From Eulemur rufifrons (taxonomy: Eukaryota; Chordata; Mammalia; Primates; Lemuridae), in contig NC_091006.1 of assembly GCF_041146395.1 (NCBI RefSeq), positions 3,540,001 through 3,604,000 of the forward strand: a stretch of DNA of 64,000 nucleotides, in the 5' to 3' direction. This document shows positions 46,601 to 57,355 of the stretch, piece by piece. Each line of letters begins with the position of its first letter. The stretch's first letter is position 1. The translations under genes and the position numbers were made by a program. The notes under the pieces are model-generated. The model saw nothing but the letters and a program-made list of their open reading frames with translations. It searched no databases and was not told the DNA's origin.

Positions 46601-49600
46601 GTAATGAAATTCGGGAAAGGTGAAAGTTAAAACCCCACGGCCAGAGGCTCTCGGTCACTGCAGTGGCCCAGGGCTCTGGGGGGCCTCAGAGGTGGCACCA
46701 CCAGCTCCCCTGCCAGGGGCGATTCTCCTGCCGTCACCTCCCAGGTTCCAGTGCTGTGCGGGTGGGAGAGATGTGACTCTCCCGGGACTCTCCCTGCCCC
46801 AGGGGCCTCGCCGGGCCCTCAGCAGACTGGGACTCCAGGGGTCTCAGCACAGAGGTGTCTGAGCATTGGGGCTGGAGCTTTTGGCCTTGGGTGGCGCCGT
46901 CCCCTGCGTCCCCTTGTCTGGTCGTGGTAGATGTTTGGGGAGGCTCAGGTCAGAATGACCTGGGCCAGGGCCTGGCCACGGGTCTAGGTGGCCGGAGTCC
47001 TGAACTGAGCTGGACTTGCCCACTGAGGACACTGAGGATGGGGCCACCCAGGGGTCTCACCTGGAGGTGATCTTGTCCCCTGTGGCCCAGAGAAGCAGCC
47101 CAGAGAGCTGGGGTCCGAACTGAGCTGGTTCTGTCCTGAGGACTTTGTGAACTGGGCAGAGGGCAGCTCGGGCCACTGACCTCTGGAGATGACTGTGCTT
47201 TGCACGGGTGCGGCTGGGGGTCAGAGGGCAGGGGGCAGGGCCCGCCAGCTGCATACCGGGTCCTACAGGCCAGGCCGCCCTGGGGTCTACACTGAGCCGC
47301 TTAAATGTGAGCGTGAGCCCAGAGGAGGGGAGTGAGGACGAGGCCGCAGAGCTCCCTTCTGGGTGGGAAACCGGAGCACAGAACACCAACCAAACACGCG
47401 CTCTGACAGCGGTGCTGAGCTCCAGTCTTGGCGAAGGCGGGTTCGGGTTTGCTGCTTCCTCCTGAGCGCAGTGAGGAAGGGAGGGCTCTGGCCAGGGGCT
47501 AGAAGCAGGCTGGGGGCTGCGGGGACGATGTGTGCCAGCAGCCTGGCCCCCAGGTCCCGCCATCTGCTCAGCCTCAGCCCGATGGTCCCCCCACAAGGGC
47601 ACCCCCGCCTGGCGGTGGCTCCTGCACCCCTGCTCTTCCTGTATGCCAACCGCACCCCCTTTCCAGAGCCCAGCCCTTGGGTGCCACCTTCCCTGCTTGG
47701 CCCTGAGCTACCTCCTCCCACTCCCAGGTCCTTTCTGCGCCAAAGCTGCGCGTCCTCCGGAGTCACGCTGGAGTCACTGCCGGCCGTGTGTCCCACAGTC
47801 GGATCCTCTCCCACCCCCTGCTCCCAGGCTGACCCTGAGTTCCCGCCAGGGGAAAACGTGGTACCCTGGGCAGCCTCTTCCGGAAACCCTCCATCTGTAG
47901 GGCTTGGACAGAGAGGCAGGACAGGGCCACAACTTGCGCTAACCGGGGAGGCTGGACCAGGCTCCCGTGCTGGCTCCCAGCACCGCCAAGGAGCCCTGCG
48001 CGTGTGGCTCGGGGATCTGGGCGTGGGCCCCTGTCTGTGTATGTGGGGTGTGTCTGCTCCAGGGCCCTGAAAGCCGGTGACCACGCACATATATCCACAC
48101 AGCTGTCCGTGCACGTGTGCCGCGAGTCCCAGAGTGGGCCTCCACCAGGCAGGGCTGGGGGCTCACTGCTTGCGGGGGTGCCATGCGTCTCGTGGTGGCG
48201 ATTGGCTTCTTTATTAATCTGTCTTGTGAGCAGACTTGGGAGTTCGTGTTGTGAATCTGGCCGTTTGCTCCAGGCCCCCAGGGAGGAGGAGCACATGTTA
48301 AATATTTGCGGTTTTGCTGCGTTAGGTTTTAAAGTTCAGCAGTAATTACCGTGACCAGGTGCCAAGCGAATCTGCTCCCTGGAGAAGCCTCTCGCGGTAG
48401 CAGGCTGGTGGCTGCGTTCCAGGCCAGCCTGTGTGCTGTCTGCACAGACCTGTGTGCTGTCTCTCCTGGCGTCCTCGTGCCCGCGCCCCGTGCTTGCTGC
48501 GCCCCGGGCCCGCCCATTACACCGTCTCGGGGGGTGAGCTCCGCCAGCCCAGCCCCTGCACGTGCTCCGTGGGCCCAGGCGGGCCGTGGGCAGCCCCAGC
48601 ACCAGGTGGGACTGTGGCGGGCAGAGCCTGTGGGGCCAACAAGCCCCTGCACCACACAGGTGTTCATGGCCACACCGTGGTGGTACACACCAATTCCAGC
48701 GCAGCAGGCAGACCTCTCTATTTCCCGAGTGAATCTAATTTTTCCAGTCCTAGAACCCCCGGTCGCCTCCCATCAGGCTACTTAGCTACTGCTTCCAGTA
48801 AATCTGGTCCCACCCGTGATTTCTTGGACAAATACAGGATAATTCACTCAGCCCCATCCAGTTCAAAATCCTCTCCTGGCTCAGGCCTGGGTGAGGGGTG
48901 GCATCTGTGTCCCTGATGTGGTTGTTCACAGACGCTGCCCTTGGGGTGGCTTCGGTGGCTGGGTGGTGCCCCCATCCTCTGGGGAGCAGCTGCTTCTCCC
49001 CTGGGCCCTGCTAGGACTGTGGGTCAGACCCCTCACGATCGACGACTTTCGGAACTGCTGCCAGATCAGAGGAAGGGGTGGGGGACACACGGTGCCAGCT
49101 GTGCCTGACAAAGAGGAAGGGGCACATTCAGCCCAACCTCATGTCACCACGCCCCGAGGGCCTCCTGCGGTCCCAGGAGAGAACTCCTGGAACGTCCTGG
49201 TACTGAGGTGTGATTTGATCAGCACCCCTGAACTGGCCACAGGCACCCAGATTCGCACCTGCCCTCCACAGACCCCCAGCCACTGGGAAGTGAGCCACAC
49301 ATGCAGGGAGAGGTGTGGGGGAGTCCAGAGCAGGGGGAGGAGGGAGGGAGGCAGACCTCCCCCTTCTAGCTCCCTGGGAGACCTGCGAGCCCAGAGTCAG
49401 AGGGGCCGGGCCCTCCAGGGGGAGAGTGCAGCACAGGTGAGCCCGCCCGGGGAGGGAGACTGGTCTCAGGACACAGGTGAGCTGGCCCTGCACAGGGGGT
49501 GGCTGCTCTAGTCCAGCCTCTGGCCCCACTCGGAATAGACAAGAAGGACAATGAGCATGTGTTGAGGAAGACCCCCAGCCCAGGAGCTGCTGGCATCCAG

Positions 49601-50224
49601 CAGGCATGGGACAGAGGGGAGAGGGCCCTCCCCCACTGTGTGCCACAGTGCTCTGCGATGTGGGAATCCCAAGAGCTCCAGGCCTCAGTGGCCAGTGGGA
49701 CCGAGTGGGAAATCCAGTGGCAGCAGGAGGGAGAGAGGCTGCAGTCTCATCCGAAGGCACGACCGTGGAGGGAGGATCTGGCTCCCAGCTCAGCTGCGTG
49801 GCTGTTGGCAGGACCTTGTCTCTCTGGGGCTGTTGGCCAGAACTCCCTGTTCCTAGCCGTGTGGGCCTCTCCATAGCACAGTCCCCAGCACGGGAGCCGA
49901 CTCCTTTCAGAGCGAGCAAGGGAGAGAGGAAACAAGACAGAAGTCACCCTGTCATTGTGACTTACCCTCAGAAGTGACACGCCGCCCCTGCGGCTGTATT
50001 CTGTGTTGGAGGCTAGTCGTGGGGAGGGGATCGCAGGAGCCTGTTGCCAGGCAGTGGGGATCGTCGGCGTCATCCTGGAGGCTGCTTCCCACGGGTGGGA
50101 CGCGACTGAGGTGCTTTCACAGGGACAGGGCATGTTCTGATTCACCTGGGAAGGCGTCACTCTGGGTGCTGTGGGTAAACAGCCGGGGGGCAAGGATGAA
50201 GCAGGGAGACCCTCTGGGAGAAAC
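43651..50224. other. CHST8: Gene-free, repeat-poor GC-rich CHST8 intron
   Basis: About 6.5 kb almost free of recognisable repeats. There are TG-rich patches at about 44370-44620 and a (TG)n at 46252-46298. Long open frames on the minus strand (45136-46098, 47287-48114, 49128-49919) lack recognisable domains. A short AT-rich patch with TTAAATATTTGCGG and CAGTAATTACCGTG lies at 48297-48355. Confidence 0.35.
46252..46298 (+). repeat. (TG)n microsatellite with CG interruptions
   Basis: Alternating TG with CGCG/GCGCGC steps, an unbroken purine-pyrimidine alternation that is Z-DNA-prone. Confidence 0.9.
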
Positions 50225-50375
50225 GTCGCTGAAACGAGTTTCCCGCTCTGCAAGGCGGCTGTGAGGTTAATAACAGGACGTACGTCCAGGGGCACTTGAG
50301 AATTAAATGAGATAGTGTGGGAACCACGCTCGGCCCTGCACTTGCTCAGACGTGCTGCGGCAGCTCCCGGAGTCC
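50225..50375 (-). repeat. MIR SINE fragment, antisense
   Basis: GGCTGTGAGGTTAATAACAG and AGAATTAAATGAGATAGTG lie in antisense MIR order; diverged. Confidence 0.55.
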
Positions 50376-53300
50376 GGCGTGCCCTCTGCCCGCCTCAGGT
50401 CACACAGTGTGTCTTCGTGTGTGGGAACAATGTTGAAGACACGGTTCAGGTTCCCCACGAGGAGCCTGGCCGTGTGCAGGAGCATGTGGCCGGGTCGCTG
50501 GCGAGCCCTGAGAGGGTGGGTGGAGACAAGACACGAGGATGCTCTGCTGTCCTTGCAGGCTGCCAAAAACCCCGTGTCCAGCAGCCTCAGGGAAGCAGGA
50601 GAGCCCGTCTCAATGGCTCCATGCACATGGGCAGAGGTTGAGGTACAGCCGATGGGGTCCCTTAACCCGCGTCCTGGGACGGCTGAGCCTCCACCTGAAC
50701 CCAGCCAGGCCCGCCACGTGAGCTTGGCACCGTGCGTGCAGCTGAGAGCAGGCCGTGCGCTGCTACAGAGCTGCCTCTTTAGAGCCTCTGAGAAACAGCC
50801 CCCTGAGGCTCATGATTGCCCCTGCTGTACGGATGAGGTCGCGCACATTTGCCTGTCACTCAGGAGATCCTCTTGTCTAGTCCCGGTACCAAGAATCATT
50901 GTTCTGCGCCGGCTGCTGGCAGCCTCATGCCTAATGTATGAGCCCTTGTTCTGTGCCACCCCCAGCTGGGCCGCACCACAATGCGGCTCTGACACTCGCC
51001 ACCTGGAGTGAGCATCACACGCCACGGTTAAGGACAGAGTGCTCCGCACGACTGACCTTACTTCAGACGCCAGCCGCAAGCGGGGGTCCCCAGGCCACCT
51101 GCACCGCTGACCAACTCGCTACAAGTTCAGGAATTCCTGTTACCCCCTCAGGTTGGAGACTTCATTATGAAAGACTTACAGAACCCGGCGAAGTGCTGCA
51201 CTGACAGCCACTGTGTTACTAGAAAGGGTTGCCGCGGGTGAGGCCTGGGAGGCTGCTGCACGCTGAGCGGTCGTGCTCTGCCCTGTGAACCCAGAGCACG
51301 TCACCCTCCTGGCAGATCAGCGTGCTTAGCCAGGAGCTCCTCTGAGCCTCGGTGTCCAGAGGTTTATTGGGATCGCGTGACGTACTGGGGTTCCATGGAT
51401 TATGACCTCAACTGAACTCAATCTCCAGCCACCCTCAGCTTCTCCAGTTCGGGTCTTTCTGGTGACCAGTCCCCATCCTGGAGCTCTCTAGGGGATGGCC
51501 TGGAGCCATCTCGTCAGCATAACAAGACCCTGCTGTCACTCCAGAAATCCCAAAGGTCTTTGAAGTGTCCAGAACCAACCAAGACCAGAACCACAGCCCA
51601 TCGACTTACAGACTTACTTCCGGACCCATTTTATTATCTACTTCCTTGTTTTTCTTTCATCTTTCAGGCCCACTTCTAATTTATTCTGTCCCCTCTTGTA
51701 CGCCATCCTGAACCCTCTCTGCACAAGACGGAGTATATATAACAGATAAATTATTGCCGGTCCTAGCATCAGCTCCAAAAGAACATGTAGCGTAAGAGCC
51801 GAAACTTCGAGTGTTTGTCACACCTAACCTCTGGGAGCACGTTCTCAGGGCTCCGATGCTGCAAGCGCAGCCCGCTGCGGGGGGAGCTTCGTAAACTTCC
51901 CTCGTTGATCTTGTCGTTCTCCAAGGCAGGGCTCCTTTCTCTGTGAGCAGATAGCGGTGGGGACCCACACGGCATGATGCAGGGGTGCTGCCCCTCGGGT
52001 GGGGTGGATGGAGGGACAGGGTGGTGGCTAGCCAGGTCAGACTACAGGCTTCTGGCTCCTAGGAGAATGTTCTTCCATTGTCACCCCAGCTGCAGGAGCT
52101 CAGCGAGGGGAGAGCAAGGAGGGACAGCACTTGCTCAGGGCCCGGGCCAGGAGGGGCACCAGGAGCAGGGTCTGTGGGGAGTGGGGCCCCCTCATCCTGC
52201 CCCCAGAGCTTCCCCCTCCCACCGTGCCCAGCACACCACCCTAGGCGGGCGGGGGAGTGCGGGGGAGTGCGTGGGTGAAGACCCTGCAGGGTGGGTTGGG
52301 ATGAGGTCCAGCTCTCCAGCTTGGTCCCTGCAACCTCCCCGACCCCGGCATGAAGCTGAGCAGAGGGTCAGCAGGGTCTCTGTCTGAGGGTCCCGTCTGC
52401 AGCCTAGCAAGGCCAGAGGCTGCAGCAAATGTCAGGCAAGGGAAGTCCCTGGCCCAGAGGAGGAGGAGGCGTCCTCTAAAGACATGTGTTTGTTGGCAGG
52501 CAGCAGGGCCAGGCCTGGCTTTTGATCAGAAAATCCCAGCTATTGGCAGAGACAAAGGCAATCCCTGGAAGCAGCCTGGCTGGGGGGAGATGGATGTGGG
52601 GGCAGCTACAGCCTCCTCCCCGCTGGCACACGGCCTCCCACCCACGGCGGCCCACTTGCTCCCCAGCAGGGACTGAGGGGCACACGGAAAACGCTGGAAA
52701 ACGCCTTGCAGACAGAGTGAGCAATTGAGCTGGAGGCCCTGGCGGCAGGAGGACGTGGGTGTGAGAGGGGACAGTGTCTGCCTCCAGCCCAGCTGCCCTT
52801 CTCCTCGCTCCCCACCCCAGGGCAGCCGGGGGCCTGCGCCCCACCCCCTTCACTCTCCAGGCAGCCGAGCAAACCGGTGTCCTCCGCCTCTGCCAGAGCT
52901 GTAGGTGGAGCTGCAGCCTCTCCGTGTGTTTCTAATTAGGGATGTGCGTTTTCCAAGGCGCCACCCCACCACCCAGCAAAGTCCTTCCCCAGGGGACTCC
53001 CTGCTGAGGGGCCGGGGGTGGCCTTGGCCCAACAACGCCAAGAATTTGTACTGACAGAGATAGGCACTGGGGTGACTGGGATTCCAGCCCTCTCTCTTGG
53101 GCTTTCCCACCTGCTCTAGCCCCTCCAGCCCCTCAGCAATTGTGGGCTCCGTCTAACCAGAGACCCTTACCCCTGGGCACACATCAGGGTCACCGGGGCT
53201 CTCCCAGACCCTCCTCATCAGAATGGAGGGGCAGGCGTTCAGCAGGCTGGGGTCTGTCTGATTTGCACCTCACCATTTTGTTAGACTAACACTGCGCTCC

Positions 53301-55798
53301 CCAAAGAACAGAGACCTCGCTTCCTGCGGGCCCTTGCGAGGCCCCCTGGGGGGCTGCCGGGGCCCAGGCTGCACTCGTAGCCCAGTGCCTGCCAGGCCGA
53401 CTGGGGGGCCACTCACCTGGCAGATGACCGTGTCAGCAGCTTTGGGGATGTGGGTACCGAGTGGGGTCCGTGTCTTTGGGGCAGCCAGGAAATGTCCCGT
53501 CCAGACTCCCTTCCAGTTCTTGAAGAGGTTTTCCAGCACCAGCAGACACCCCGGCCCCACCCCTGCCCCCCTACCCCATACTGCAGAAGTTGGGGGTCTG
53601 TGGCTATGTAGCATGCAGTCCACAGCCCTGTCCCCAACATACATGAAAGAGTGTGTGGAGTGTTATTGTCACTGTGCACCCAGGGGCAGGGCCACTGGGA
53701 CATGCATTCGGAGCCATCTGTAGCAGTGGAGATTGGCTGCCCTGGTAACCAGGAATTAGGGGTCTTTGTGGCCATAATTTGAGCTGAGACAGATGGAGAT
53801 GACCATCCACCTCACCATGCTATTAGGTTCTAATAGCTTTTCCAAATCCACCAAAAGATCGCAGGACAGAACTTCCAGGAGGGAGTTATCCCCAGGGATG
53901 GCCAGGGCTTGTCACCTTCTCCTCTAAAGTGTGGCTGTCCTCCCACGGTGGGGGTCCTAGCCAGCTCTTCCCTTGCACCCCCCCGCCCCCGGGCCTTCTG
54001 CAGTGTTTTTCTGACCAGCTAACTCCCCTGCCTCGCCCAGGGCTTGCCATTCCTCCCCGGACTGCTGGTCACATGCCTCTGCGTTTGATAGCCACTCCCC
54101 TGGCCCCCAGGCTGTGACTCAGCGCTTATCTCCAAGTCCTATAGAATGTCCTCCTGTCATCTTCAGCAACAAGTCGTTGCAGTTTTCATTATCATAAGAC
54201 AGGGGGGAAAAAAACTGTAGCTGAGAAAATAGATATGTGCCTTCCACCCTACGCTGGAACATCTTGACATTTAAATCCAATTACCCTTTTCCCATCCTTG
54301 ATGAGGATATGACATGCAGCTAGAACATTCTGCTAGATAAATATATCATCTTCTCTGACTGCTCAAAACCTCCCAGGGTGGATCTGGGGATGCTGTGACC
54401 CCCGTTCACCGTCAGCCTGTGAGAGAGGACAGGGTCATGGGCTGGCCCAGCTAAAAGGCGCTGGAAATGTTTGCCTGGGAAATTTTTGCAGCATTTGATC
54501 TCTGCCCTCCTCTGAGTCATTAACGGGGAAAATGGACCAACTGCCAAAGCCAGGGGACCCTTGTCCTTTTGTAATGAACCCACAGTTACTTGGAGCTCCC
54601 CATCCCTGGGCTTTCGGCAAAATGCCACAAACCAGTTGGCCCTGGGCAGAGGGGAATAATTAAACACGATCCCATATTACGTCAACGTGCCAGTCCTCTC
54701 AGAAGCAAAGAGTAATTGACTCTAAATGAAGCAGGAAGCCAGTACGATTGCTGTGCTGTTATTCTGATGTAAATATTAGTTCTCTTTTGACATTTTTGAG
54801 ATGGAGCACAAGTTCTGTGGCAAGTGCACCGTCTGTTCTCCGTCTGGGTAGGGAGGAGATTGCCAGGGTCGAGGCTGTGAGGACCCTGCCTCCCAGAAGG
54901 GCTCCCCGGCGTGGGCTGTGTCCTCGGAGCTCAAGCGAAGCTCTCCCGCCCCAACCTTGCCCTCCCGGAAACCCATTCACCACGGAAAGCTGCAGGGTTT
55001 GCCTGGACTGCCCTGGCTGCGTTTCCATCTGCAGAGAGAGGGAGGGAGAGCAAGGAAAATTGGAGTCCATGGAGATTTAGAATCTCATTTTAACTGTTAG
55101 TTCAAACCACCTAATCTCTTTCCCATCCTGCTCCCAGCCTGAGCTGACTTTTCTCTGCACCCCCAAAGATGGAGTGTCAACCAGCAGAGAAAGGCTAGCC
55201 CCACTCCCCCAACTCCACGTCACCCATCCCTGGGAGTCTCGGGAGCAGGAGAGCACCCCTCCCCCGCTTCCATTAGGGCCGAGCGGCCAGTTGTCTTCCT
55301 CCCCTGAGGATCCGATCACCCCCAGATACCCCAGACAGTGTTTGCCGTTGCTCATCCCAAATTACACTGTTGTGTTATCCTGGGTGCTCAGAGCTGGTTA
55401 ATAAATAGAAATTAAGTCATTCATTTACTCTTTGCGTCCAATCACGGTGTGGGGCCGGAGTGGTACTTCTGTTTGTGGCTGTGTCTCTGCTTGTGCACTG
55501 AGTGCATTCGAGACTCATTTTGTCTCATTAGAGAGTACGTGTGGTGGGGGAAAAAAAAGACTGATTTTGTCAGCCCTAAAACATCATTCCCAAGAGTTCA
55601 TGTGTACTTAACTGGTATTTTACAAAAACACTTTTTATCCCTTCTAATATCCCTGAATTCTTGGGTAAGAGTTGGGAATGAGATCTCTCTTTTCTGATAT
55701 CCGAACTGTGGGCATCTCTCAAAAAGAGACGTCTGAGAATCTGATGAGGTGTCGGCTGACAAACAAGGGTGCCCCGGGGAACCAGACAAGCCCCCTTC
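50376..55798. other. CHST8: Gene-free CHST8 intron
   Basis: Mostly unique. The segment 51290-51970 looks like an old transposon-derived piece: a CTGGTGACCAGTCCCCATCC phrase, then a TATATATAAC box near 51734; the family is not assigned. GGGGGAGTGC is doubled near 52251-52272. AT-rich unique patches with AATTAAACACG, AGTAATTGAC and GTAAATATTAG lie at 54650-54790. No exon recognised. Confidence 0.3.
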
Positions 55799-55812
55799 CC
55801 GGCAGGTGGCGC
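55799..55812 (+). promoter_or_regulatory. CTCF-like motif
   Basis: CCGGCAGGTGGCGC fits the CTCF core with one permissible change (G for A at position 3). Candidate only. Confidence 0.3.
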
Positions 55813-56849
55813 CTCCCACGAAAGGCTGGGATGCTTCAGGCGGGTGTGGTTAGAGGCGGGCAGCGCTCAGAAGCAGGGTGCGGACGGGGACCCTGGCGCT
55901 CTCTGTGAGTCTTCCCTTACTACTTTTTAAAAGAAAGTATGTCCTTTAAAATATTTTCTAAGTCAGTTTATAGCAGATGCCTGTAACTCATCATGAATTA
56001 GATGGAACCAGCCAGCCAGCCGTAGGAGCCTGAGTGGAAAAGCTCAAACTGGTTCTCAGAAGCAAACCCCGTGCAGCTCCCTGCAAGAGTCCCTTGCCTG
56101 TGGGGTGTGGGATTCCCTGGTGGAAATTCCCAAACCCTGAGGGCGAGGGGATCTCTCCGATGACCCCCAGGGACCTTTCTCAAGGCTGGGGGTATCCGTC
56201 TGCACAACTTCACCGTGCAAATCACTTGCCACACTAAGTTCAAAGTCTGAGCCCCTGCTGGGCTGAGAAGAGCTTCCAAGTCTCCCAGTGGCCTTGCAGG
56301 CTGTGTGGCCATCTGCCATGAGAAGTTGGGTCTGGGACAAAGACGCCATGCTAGACTAGGTCATTTCAGAGAAATCATGGAAACGACTTCCCTTGGGAGA
56401 GGAGAACCACTCTGAAACAGACCCAGACTGGACCCGTGATTAAACCACAGTGCTGAGTTTCAGCCCAAGGTCCAGAGGAGTAGATCCTTACACTTTGGGG
56501 GTCTCTCTCTCTCCAGCCCCCCATCCCACATGCACGCACACGCACTTGGCTTGTCATTTCAGGAGGTTCAGAAACCCTTAAAGGCCGTTACGTGTCCACC
56601 TAGCTGTCTTCCCCACTGGAGAGTGAACCTCTCTAGAGATGAGTTATTTACTTTTGGATCAGCCCCCACAACAGGCATCATGTGCAGGCACAATTCCTGG
56701 CTTCTGACTGCATTGGGTGGTGTAGAGACTCAGGTGTGATTGCTTCATTTAGTCACACAGATGGCCAGAACCTCACATGGGTTATCCGTGACATTGACAG
56801 ACTTCCTGCCCTGCATTTCCAGGGCTCTCCTATCCCAGAGAACAGGACC

Positions 56850-56975
56850 TTAACCGCCATACCACAACAAAAAGAAACGCGCCTGATCTTTTCTGATCTT
56901 GGAAGCTAAGCAGAGTCAGGACTGTTTAGTATTTGGATGGGAGACCACCTGGGAATACCAGGTGCTGTAGGCTTT
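56850..56975 (+). pseudogene. 5S rRNA retropseudogene
   Basis: The whole 5S outline is present: CCGCCATACCAC at the 5' end, TCTGATCTTGGAAGCTAAGC in the middle, TATTTGGATGGGAGACC and CTGGGAATACCAGGTGCTGT at the 3' end, finishing AGGCTTT. The box A and box C regions of the internal promoter are each about one base off consensus. Decay is typical of methylated CpG: CCG to CTG, CTCGG to CTTGG, ACCGCC to ACCACC, ACCGGG to ACCAGG. A few-base A-rich expansion lies after ATACCAC. AACAGGACC directly abuts the 5' end (56841-56849) and recurs at 57347-57355 beyond an A-rich tail and a nested Alu, so LINE-mediated retroposition is likely. Transcription by Pol III is not excluded but the RNA would be defective. 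Confidence 0.93.
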
Positions 56976-56990
56976 AAAAAAGAGAGAGAG

Positions 56991-57335
56991 GGCCGGGCGC
57001 GGTGACTCACGCCTGTAATCCTAGCACTCTGGGAGGCCGAGGCGGGTGGATCGCTGGAGGTCAGGAGTTCGAGACCAGCCTGAGCAAGAGCGAGACCCCG
57101 TCTCTACTAAAAATAGAAAGAAATTATATGGACAACTAAAATATATATATACAAAAAATTAGCCGGGCATGGTGGTGCATGCCTGTAGTCCCAGCTACTC
57201 AGGAGGCTGAGGCAGTAGGATCACTTAAGCCCAGGAGTTTGAGGTTGCTGTGAGCTAGGCTGACGCCACGGCACTCACTCTAGCCCGGGCAACAGAGTGA
57301 GACTCTGTCTCAAAAAAAAAAAAAAAAAAAAAAAG
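56991..57335 (+). mobile_element. Full-length strepsirrhine (lemur-type) Alu
   Basis: Starts GGCCGGGCGCGGTGACTCAC and ends in about 23 A. The left monomer has CCTGAGCAAGAGCGAGACCC. The middle A-rich linker holds TTATATGGACAACTAAAATA. The right monomer has GAGCTAGGCTGACGCCACGG. These are strepsirrhine features. GAGAGAGAG with preceding A's flanks both sides (56982-56990 and 57336-57344), a target-site duplication placing it in the tail of the 5S pseudogene. The intact A-tail and low divergence suggest a fairly recent insertion. Confidence 0.97.
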
Positions 57336-57355
57336 AGAGAGAGAAAACAGGACCG

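Noticed and set aside
47287..48114. 275-codon minus-strand open frame
   Set aside because: Overlapped by a 235-codon + strand frame of equal quality; no domain or splice context. GC artefact.
49128..49919. 263-codon minus-strand open frame
   Set aside because: Same reasons; low-complexity composition and no family resemblance.
53404..53570. Possible minus-strand exon with a strong donor (CCAG|GTGAGTGG in reverse complement)
   Set aside because: The donor is good but the peptide before it is not recognisable and no paired acceptor is convincing; could be a noncoding transcript, unsupported here.
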